27,005 nucleotides of DNA, taken from contig URUC01000022.1 in NCBI GenBank assembly GCA_900550965.1, positions 1-27,005 of the forward strand, read 5' to 3'. Positions 21,900-27,005 of the stretch are shown here, one piece after another. Position 1 is the stretch's first letter. Every line of letters starts with the position of its first letter. Source of the stretch: an uncultured Collinsella sp. (GTDB taxonomy: Bacteria > Actinomycetota > Coriobacteriia > Coriobacteriales > Coriobacteriaceae). The translations under genes were made by a program, and so were the position numbers. The notes below the pieces were generated by a model. It was not told the DNA's origin and did no database searches. It was given only the letters and a program-made list of their open reading frames with translations.

Positions 21900-22952
21900 A
21901 TGATCACTTCCGAGCTTTTCGGCACCGCGCCGTGCGGTACCCCCGTTCATCGTTACACCCTCAACGGGCCCGAGATCTGCGTTCGCATTATGGACTATGG
22001 CGCCACCGTACTGGGTATCGATGTGCCCGACATTCCCGGCAACGTGCGCGATGTGGTGCTGGGCTTCGATAAGCTCGAGGATTACTTTGACAACCCCGCC
22101 TGCTTTGGCGCAACCATCGGGCCTGTGGCCAACCGCACTGCAGGTGCCACGATCACCATCGCCGGCACGGACTGGCATATGCCGGCCAACGAAGGCGCCA
22201 ACAACCTACACAGCGATCTTGAGCACGGCCTGCACAAGCGCGTATGGGACGTTGAGCTCGACGAGACTCACAACGCCGTGCGCATGACCACCTCGCTTAA
22301 GGATGGCGAGCTGGGCCTGCCCGGCAACCGAATCTTTACGGCTGTGTTTACCGTTACGCGCACCGGCGTCTTCCGCATCGAGTATGGTTGCGAGAGCGAC
22401 CGCGCCACCTACGTGTCCATGACCAACCACACGTACTTTAACCTTGCCGGCCATAACGCCGGCATGGACTGCGAGCACTTCTTTGTTGCCAACGCTGCCC
22501 ACTACCTGCCCATCAACGAGCAGAATATCCCCACCGGCGAGATCGCTCCGGTCGAGGGCACGCCGTTTGACTTCCGTGAGCTGCGCCCCGTCGCGCCTGG
22601 CATGGAGGCCGACGATCCCCAGATTAAGCAGGCACGCGGCTACGACCACTGCCTGTGCATCGATGGCTATCAGTACGGCCGTAATCTGCGCCGCGCCCTG
22701 CACGTCGAGGAGATGTGGACCGGTCGTGAGTTGGATTACTACACCACCGCCCCGGGCGTGCAGCTCTACACCGGCAACTGGCTGGGCGACGAGCACGCCA
22801 AGGACGATGCCAACTATGGCTGGGGCGCTGGCTTTGCCCTCGAGGCAGAGATGTACCCCGACACACCGCACCAGCCGCTGTTCCCGCAGGGCATTGTGGG
22901 CCCGGGTCACCCCTACAGCAATGTGATCGAATACCACTTTATGAGGCACTAA
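21900..22952 (+). CDS. galM: Aldose 1-epimerase (galactose mutarotase) GalM
   Basis: 350-residue canonical mutarotase interconverting alpha and beta anomers of galactose/glucose. Catalytic set visible: His104 in NNLHSD, His177 in TNHTYFNLAG (general acid) and Glu315 in FALEAEMYPD (general base); also GFDKLEDYFDN and GPVANRTAGA. ATG 21900 follows TTAGGA by five bases, whereas the longer frame from 21840 has no ribosome site and covers the likely promoter. Divergent from lacR, so probably under its control; its job would be to handle non-phosphorylated hexose released in the pathway (inference). Confidence 0.92.
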   Translation: MITSELFGTAPCGTPVHRYTLNGPEICVRIMDYGATVLGIDVPDIPGNVRDVVLGFDKLEDYFDNPACFGATIGPVANRTAGATITIAGTDWHMPANEGANNLHSDLEHGLHKRVWDVELDETHNAVRMTTSLKDGELGLPGNRIFTAVFTVTRTGVFRIEYGCESDRATYVSMTNHTYFNLAGHNAGMDCEHFFVANAAHYLPINEQNIPTGEIAPVEGTPFDFRELRPVAPGMEADDPQIKQARGYDHCLCIDGYQYGRNLRRALHVEEMWTGRELDYYTTAPGVQLYTGNWLGDEHAKDDANYGWGAGFALEAEMYPDTPHQPLFPQGIVGPGHPYSNVIEYHFMRH

Positions 22953-22980
22953 GCCCACAACGCAACATATCGCACAGCAG

Positions 22981-23014
22981 CGCCCGCCGGCACCACTGCC
23001 GACGGGCGTTTTTT
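22981..23014 (+). terminator. Terminator of galM
   Basis: CGCCCG-C-CGGC (22981-22991), loop ACCACT, GCCG-A-CGGGCG (22998-23008), then TTTTTT. Confidence 0.9.
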
Positions 23015-23061
23015 CATCTTTTGGGCTCATTTTCGCTGTGGCTGTATGAGTGACATATCAT

Positions 23062-23209
23062 AACTATGCCCATTTACTACGTTTAGCCCGGGATGCTCGA
23101 CCATGCACCGGTTTTTGTTAAATTCGCGAGCCGTCTACCTGCGGTTTTGTTTTTCTCAAATTCGACATGCTCGGCGATAGCCGATCAAACGTAGTAAATG
23201 GGCATAGTT
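23062..23209. repeat. 148-bp element with 23-bp perfect terminal inverted repeats
   Basis: The first 23 bases (23062-23084, starting AACTATGCCCATTTACTACG) are exactly repeated in inverse at 23187-23209. The 102-base interior is non-coding and contains partly inverted GATGCTCGA / TCGACATGC segments next to the ends and two T-rich runs. It sits between convergent galM and the EIIB gene. A MITE-like or structural element is likely; no target-site duplication could be recognised. Confidence 0.8.
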
Positions 23210-23278
23210 TTTGACAGGCGGCATCGAGCGCGTCCCTCGCAAGGGCAAAATGATCCGTTTTCCTCCGTCCCCAAGGGA

Positions 23279-23761
23279 TCAGTTGAACAGATTGTTGATG
23301 GGGTCGGGGGCGGAACTGGGAAGATAGCGGATTTCTAGCTCTATGCCGAGCTTTTGCAACTCTTTAAAGGCGGCGGCATCTGCCTCGCCTACGGCAACGG
23401 CAGGCGTTACAGAGCGCTTGCCCTCCCCTGCTTGCATGTGACCGATACTGATCTTGGTAATGGGCACACCGCCCTTGACCAGCGCGAGCGCATCCGCGGG
23501 CGACGCCACCATGATGAGAATCCATTGGCGCGGCGTTGCGGTATGAATGATGTCGATGGTCCTTTGCACCGAGAAAAACCGCGTCCAAACGCCTTCTGGC
23601 GCCGCCACCCTCATCGGTGCCCACTTGCGCGAATCCGCCGCGATCTCATCATTGATGATTAGGACAAGGTTGGAACCCACGGCTTCGTTCCACAGCTCAA
23701 CGTCTTGCCCGTACATGAAACGGTCGTCGATGCGTGTGAGAAGAATCTTGGGTTGTGCCAT
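23279..23761 (-). CDS. Orphan mannose-family PTS EIIB with His-to-Tyr change
   Basis: 160 residues, full length for the mannose/fructose/sorbose EIIB family: N-terminal ILLTRIDDRFMYGQDVELW, then LVLIINDEIAADSRK, LKMVASPADAL-like, and C-terminal FKELQKLGIELEIRYLP. In active family members the loop reads RIDDRLIHGQV with the phosphorylated His; here it is Tyr17 (codon TAC, checked on the minus strand). No EIIA, EIIC or EIID of that family lies nearby. It may be a non-phosphorylatable regulator or a decaying permease subunit, though the reading frame is intact and the fold motifs conserved. ATG 23761 is preferred over the longer frame from 23812; the ribosome site (GGGG) is weak. Confidence 0.85.
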   Translation of the reverse strand: MAQPKILLTRIDDRFMYGQDVELWNEAVGSNLVLIINDEIAADSRKWAPMRVAAPEGVWTRFFSVQRTIDIIHTATPRQWILIMVASPADALALVKGGVPITKISIGHMQAGEGKRSVTPAVAVGEADAAAFKELQKLGIELEIRYLPSSAPDPINNLFN

Positions 23762-23850
23762 CGCTGCCCCATTCTTTTTGAGACCCGTAAGAGCAAGACA
23801 TCGCGTCTCCAATATTAGTGCATTTAAAGTGAGAAAAGCCGTCAGAACCC

Positions 23851-23879
23851 TTGCGCGGATGTGCGATGTCCCGTATCAT
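23851..23879 (+). promoter_or_regulatory. Promoter of tRNA-Thr
   Basis: TTGCGC (23851-23856), 17-base spacer, TATCAT (23874-23879), 39 bases before the mature tRNA start. Confidence 0.6.
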
Positions 23880-23918
23880 AGACAGCCGTTGACGCCTCAG
23901 TTGCGTCACCACATGGTC

Positions 23919-23994
23919 GCCAGCGTAGCTCAGTTGGTAGAGCACCGCTCTCGTAAAGCGGGGGTCACCGGTTCGAGCCCGGTCGCTGGCTCCA
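23919..23994 (+). tRNA. tRNA-Thr (anticodon CGT)
   Basis: Full cloverleaf: acceptor GCCAGCG / CGCTGGC, D-arm GCTC-AGTTGGTAGA-GCAC, anticodon stem CCGCT / AGCGG with loop CTCGTAA (anticodon CGT at 23952-23954), T-arm CCGGTTCGAGCCCGG, and encoded TCCA end. The anticodon reads ACG threonine codons. Confidence 0.97.
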
Positions 23995-24005
23995 TTGCAC
24001 AAGAT

Positions 24006-24027
24006 AGCCGCCTTCGGGCGGCTTTTC
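24006..24027 (+). terminator. Terminator of tRNA-Thr
   Basis: AGCCGCC-TTCG-GGCGGCT followed by TTTCT: a 7-bp stem with a stable TTCG loop, 12 bases after the tRNA. Confidence 0.88.
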
Positions 24028-24032
24028 TGCAC

Positions 24033-25148
24033 TTAGGCTTCAGGAAAATCTGGAATGAAGATACTTTCGGCCAAAGGATGGTTCTTTCTCCGTTCAAAAT
24101 TTTTGAGAGTTGATTCCGGAGACGTATTTGCATAGCAGTAGACACAGCCGTGGAGACACGTGTTGTACATTCCGATGTCCTTGCTTTTAACGCACCCGCA
24201 TTCTTCTCGCTGTCCCGGATCTTTTTTGATCGTGACGATCTTTTTCATTTCAACCCGATTTGCGTTGAACAGATCTAAGTGATCAAGCTCAAACGGAGTT
24301 CTGGCCGGAGCCTTTGTGAGATAGTCTGTGAGCTCGGGATTTTCGCCGAAAACTTTGAGCATCAGTTCAGCATCGATGCACTTGCTCGGAAGTATTCCGT
24401 GGTGAGACAGATCGAATTTTTCTGCGCAAGCGCAGATCTCCAAGTTCCATCCGCGCTCTTTCCAGTAAGCGCGAATCTTCGAAAGGTATCCGGTGAACTC
24501 TTCGATTTGTTCTGCTGACGGTTCAGCCTCACAGATAGAGGTTGAATCGTATTGAGAGGCAAAGTGCTCAGAGTACTTGAGTAGATTTCTCTGAACCTTT
24601 TTGTAGACCTTGATGTCGATGAAACTAAACACCAGTCGGTTAGTACAGCCTTTGAGTTTTTTGCTGATCTTGAAAATCCTCGTTGCGAGCTCTCTTGGCG
24701 TGAGCGTTTTAGTAAATAGCACTGGATCAAAACGCCAGACGATTCTTTCCGGACCGAGTAAGGAAGCGAGCTCCTTGAAGGTTTGAATCCTGCTTTCTAG
24801 TGACGGTACGTTCGGCTCAAGATTTTCCTGCTGATAGTCATTCAGAGTGAAATGAAAATAGTAATGAACACCGGCGGCATCAAGTTGCGGAAGATACGGA
24901 ATCAAAGGCTTCGGATTCTTGGTCCAAAAAACGATGACTTTGGTTTTTTCAAAAGAAACAAAGACCGGTTTCTGGTTGAACGGATTGAACCACTTCACGT
25001 AGCCTCGGCCGCCGTTGAATCGTGTTGCGAACCACTTCGGAAAGTAAGCTGGGATGTCCGTTGAACGGCTGGCAGAGATGATGACCGGAGCGATTGCTTT
25101 CACTGTCGTGCCGTTATCTGTGAGGATTTCGACTTTTTCTGCGGGCAT
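24033..25148 (-). CDS. DUF1848 / radical-SAM-like protein
   Basis: 371 residues. VIISASRSTDIPAYFPKWF, WFNPFNQKPVFVSF and FWTKNPKPLIPYL match the DUF1848 family, whose role is unknown. The C-terminal end has Cys317-X-Cys319 and Cys331-X3-Cys335-X2-Cys338 (CLHGCVYCYAN), the spacing of a radical-SAM [4Fe-4S] site but at the C-terminus rather than the N-terminus. I use ATG 25148 (MPAEKV); a TTG at 25175 is in frame, and neither has a good ribosome site. Base composition and codons (many TTT, AAA, GAA, TCT) are clearly more AT-rich than the sugar genes. Divergent from the MFS gene across 180 bases; convergent with tRNA-Thr. Confidence 0.82.
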   Translation of the reverse strand: MPAEKVEILTDNGTTVKAIAPVIISASRSTDIPAYFPKWFATRFNGGRGYVKWFNPFNQKPVFVSFEKTKVIVFWTKNPKPLIPYLPQLDAAGVHYYFHFTLNDYQQENLEPNVPSLESRIQTFKELASLLGPERIVWRFDPVLFTKTLTPRELATRIFKISKKLKGCTNRLVFSFIDIKVYKKVQRNLLKYSEHFASQYDSTSICEAEPSAEQIEEFTGYLSKIRAYWKERGWNLEICACAEKFDLSHHGILPSKCIDAELMLKVFGENPELTDYLTKAPARTPFELDHLDLFNANRVEMKKIVTIKKDPGQREECGCVKSKDIGMYNTCLHGCVYCYANTSPESTLKNFERRKNHPLAESIFIPDFPEA

Positions 25149-25328
25149 CTTAAGTGTGTTGTTCCGGCTTTTCAAACGAGTTCGATGAGTCAGACTACTT
25201 TACTTTTAAACCTCAAGTTCTTCAACACATCGACTTCGCCGCGGAAGACGAGCTCGCTTCAGAGCCTGACTATTCACACTTCATTCGAATGGCAAATTAC
25301 AATGACCTCGTAATAACAAGAGGACACC

Positions 25329-26519
25329 ATGACACCACTGATAGCCGCGAGACGATATTTTTGGGGAGCTTACAGCTTTTCCACGCTCGGACGATTTGTT
25401 CACGGTATGGCGTTGTCGTGGGTTGTGTGGACTCAAACGCATTCCCCGCTCTGGCTGAGCGCTATTGCTCTACTATCTGCGCTGCCTTCTTTGCCTTTGG
25501 CGCCGGTAGCGGGTTCCATGGCGGATCGTTTCCATCGCCACCATATTCTTTTAATTACACAGACAATTGGCTGTGTCATCGCGGCACTTACAGCGTTCCT
25601 GTCTTTTTTCGGCTACCTCAATCCGTACAACTTAGCTGTGCTGGCATTGATTTTCGGCATTGTGACTTCTATTGACGGTCCGTCTATGCACTCGATGCTG
25701 GTAGAGACCGGTGAGACGGTTTCTCAAGCTGTGGCTCGGCAGTCTTTAGTGATGAATGTGGCGCGATCGATTGCACCGATGGTGGCGGTTTTCATTATTG
25801 AAAGTTTTTCTGCTACCTGGTGTTTCGCGATGAATGCGATCTGCTTCATCCCGATGATCGCCGTGATGGCAGTTGTCAAAATACCGAACCGCACTACGAG
25901 TGAGCAGAGAGAAGAGAGTGTGGGCGTGACTTCTCGTCAGCTTTTCATGACTTATCCTATTCTCCGAGAAGTATTGCCGCAGGTGGCGTGCCTTTCTATC
26001 TTAGTGATGCCTGCCGTAGCTCTGCTGCCTGCGATTTCTCTGAAAGGCAGCGAATTGATGAGCTTCGGTTCTATGTCCTCAGGTTTAGGTTTCGGCGCGG
26101 TGGCTGCTGCTGTTTTGATGCAGAGAAACCGCCGCATTATTCATCATGTGACGACGGTTTGGACAGGCGGTTGGGTCACGTGTATTGCTTTTGCGGTTCT
26201 TCCTGCTCTGGAGACTGTGACTTCACAGTGGCTCTGTGCTCTGGTAGCCGGAGGCTCACTGACCTTTGCGCTTGCGGCGGCAAATAATCTTGTGCAGTGC
26301 AAGGCGCCGGATATCTACCGCGGGCGTTTCTCGGCGATGTATTTGGCGGTCATGCTCGGACTCGTGCCCGTCGGGCAGCTGATCTTAGGTTTTGCCTCCG
26401 AGCAGTTCACGGCTGTCGTCGCTGTGCGCGCCTGTGCCGTGATCGCCATGGTCCTGATGGTGCTGTTCGCGTTCCTCTTTTCGATATCTAAGGCAGAAGA
26501 AACGGTAGGCCCGGACTAA
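25329..26519 (+). CDS. MFS transporter (exporter-like)
   Basis: 396-residue major facilitator superfamily protein of the enterobactin-exporter-like (MFS_3) type, with about 10-12 predicted membrane helices. The loop after helix 2, GSMADRFHRH (62-71), is the MFS motif A region. GPSMHSMLVE and the charged central loop (about 190-205) also fit. Substrate cannot be told. GAGGA precedes the ATG. Its stop codon overlaps the stop of the convergent Crp/Fnr gene. Codon usage resembles the neighbouring DUF1848 gene rather than the lac genes. Confidence 0.88.
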   Translation: MTPLIAARRYFWGAYSFSTLGRFVHGMALSWVVWTQTHSPLWLSAIALLSALPSLPLAPVAGSMADRFHRHHILLITQTIGCVIAALTAFLSFFGYLNPYNLAVLALIFGIVTSIDGPSMHSMLVETGETVSQAVARQSLVMNVARSIAPMVAVFIIESFSATWCFAMNAICFIPMIAVMAVVKIPNRTTSEQREESVGVTSRQLFMTYPILREVLPQVACLSILVMPAVALLPAISLKGSELMSFGSMSSGLGFGAVAAAVLMQRNRRIIHHVTTVWTGGWVTCIAFAVLPALETVTSQWLCALVAGGSLTFALAAANNLVQCKAPDIYRGRFSAMYLAVMLGLVPVGQLILGFASEQFTAVVAVRACAVIAMVLMVLFAFLFSISKAEETVGPD

Positions 26520-27005
26520 TCGGTCCACCAGTCGTAGATATTCTCAAACAGTTTGGCTTTAACGTAGACGTTGCGGCCGCTCTTATATAAGAGGTCCTTG
26601 CTGATCCAGTCGGAGAAGATTCGGCTGACTGAAACACGAGTCAGGTTGACCACAGCTCCGTATTGTTCGTTGGTCAAATCCAGCGGAATTCGATTCCACA
26701 CGGTATCCGAGATCGGAACTTCATAGTTGATCAGCAGAACTTTAAGGAAACGCCTTAGACGTTCGGCTGGTTCCAGTGTGAAGTTGGCGACCATTGCTTC
26801 CAGAGAACACTCTTGTTTCCGGGTGACGTGCGCGGCCTCCTTGGCGGCAAATTCGCTGTTGTTTTTCATTAAATCGGTTAGAACATGCGGCTGCATGATG
26901 AGCACCTCACAAGGCCCAATGGCTCGGGTAGTAACATTGACCCGATCTCCGGTGATGACGGATAAGTCGCACGCTGAACATCCGGGGATCAATAAGCTTA
27001 AAACA
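26516..27005 (-). CDS. Crp/Fnr-family regulator, 5' end outside the window
   Basis: At least 158 residues. The frame stays open to the right edge, so the N-terminal part (about 60-70 residues for a normal 220-230-residue protein) is missing. Visible are the end of the cyclic-nucleotide-binding-like sensor (RAIGPCEVLIMQPHVLTDLM), the long dimer helix, and a C-terminal HTH with DLTNEQYGAVVNLTRVSVSRI (recognition helix near the end). The conserved arginine/serine set of a cAMP site cannot be checked in this fragment. A TTG at 26992 is not a convincing start. Convergent with the MFS gene, overlapping it at the stop codons; control of the divergent DUF1848/MFS pair is a guess. Confidence 0.8.
   Translation of the reverse strand, partial: VLSLLIPGCSACDLSVITGDRVNVTTRAIGPCEVLIMQPHVLTDLMKNNSEFAAKEAAHVTRKQECSLEAMVANFTLEPAERLRRFLKVLLINYEVPISDTVWNRIPLDLTNEQYGAVVNLTRVSVSRIFSDWISKDLLYKSGRNVYVKAKLFENIYDWWTD

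Noticed and set aside
25154..25675. Open frame on the plus strand overlapping the start of the MFS gene
   Set aside because: It is another frame of the MFS gene and its upstream spacer, without a ribosome site or recognisable domain.
23995..27005. Integrated element with attL/attR at tRNA-Thr
   Set aside because: No second copy of the tRNA 3' end and no integrase gene visible; kept only as a compositional observation.

Overview
The window looks like a piece of a Collinsella-type (Coriobacteriia, Actinomycetota) gut chromosome. This is inferred from the GC-rich coding style, the Gram-positive lac-type pathway and strong Shine-Dalgarno sequences; no marker gene proves the species. Nearly everything from the left edge to about 23 kb serves uptake and breakdown of beta-galactosides by the PTS / tagatose-6-phosphate route.

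Region 1 (1-5.4 kb, minus strand): lacA and lacB (galactose-6-phosphate isomerase), a LacX-type aldose epimerase and lacC (tagatose-6-phosphate kinase). The aldolase lacD is not visible and may lie beyond position 1. A membrane protein of unknown function and a single lactose/cellobiose-type PTS EIIA follow upstream.

Region 2 (5.4-19.9 kb): three paralogous cassettes. Each has a LacI-type repressor on the minus strand facing a plus-strand operon of a LacE-like EIICB and a GH1 6-phospho-beta-galactosidase. The order is EIICB-GH1 in cassettes 1 and 3, and GH1-EIICB in cassette 2. Each control region has its own palindromic operator variant, AATGGCAAC, AATGAGCAC or AATGACAAC per half-site. All three also carry a tandem box repeated at exactly 21 bp, which recurs upstream of lacA and of the EIIA gene. 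The three permeases probably share the one EIIA in the window and feed one galactose-6-phosphate pathway.

Region 3 (19.9-23.8 kb): a Phd/YefM-RelE/ParE-like toxin-antitoxin pair, a LacR-like DeoR repressor divergent from galM, and an orphan mannose-family EIIB in which the usual phosphorylated His is Tyr. The 3' ends of the cassettes carry a family of about 145-bp double-palindrome elements (three sites, seven hairpins). A different 148-bp element with 23-bp perfect terminal inverted repeats lies between galM and the EIIB gene.

Region 4 (23.9-27 kb): a tRNA-Thr(CGT) gene, then a visibly more AT-rich stretch with different codon choice. It holds a DUF1848 / radical-SAM-like protein, an MFS exporter and a Crp/Fnr-type regulator cut by the window end. 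This part looks acquired, although no integrase or second attachment site is visible.

Working model (inference): LacI proteins sense cassette-specific substrates, LacR senses a pathway intermediate and controls the shared genes, and an unidentified factor binding the 21-bp-phased boxes ties all five promoter regions together.
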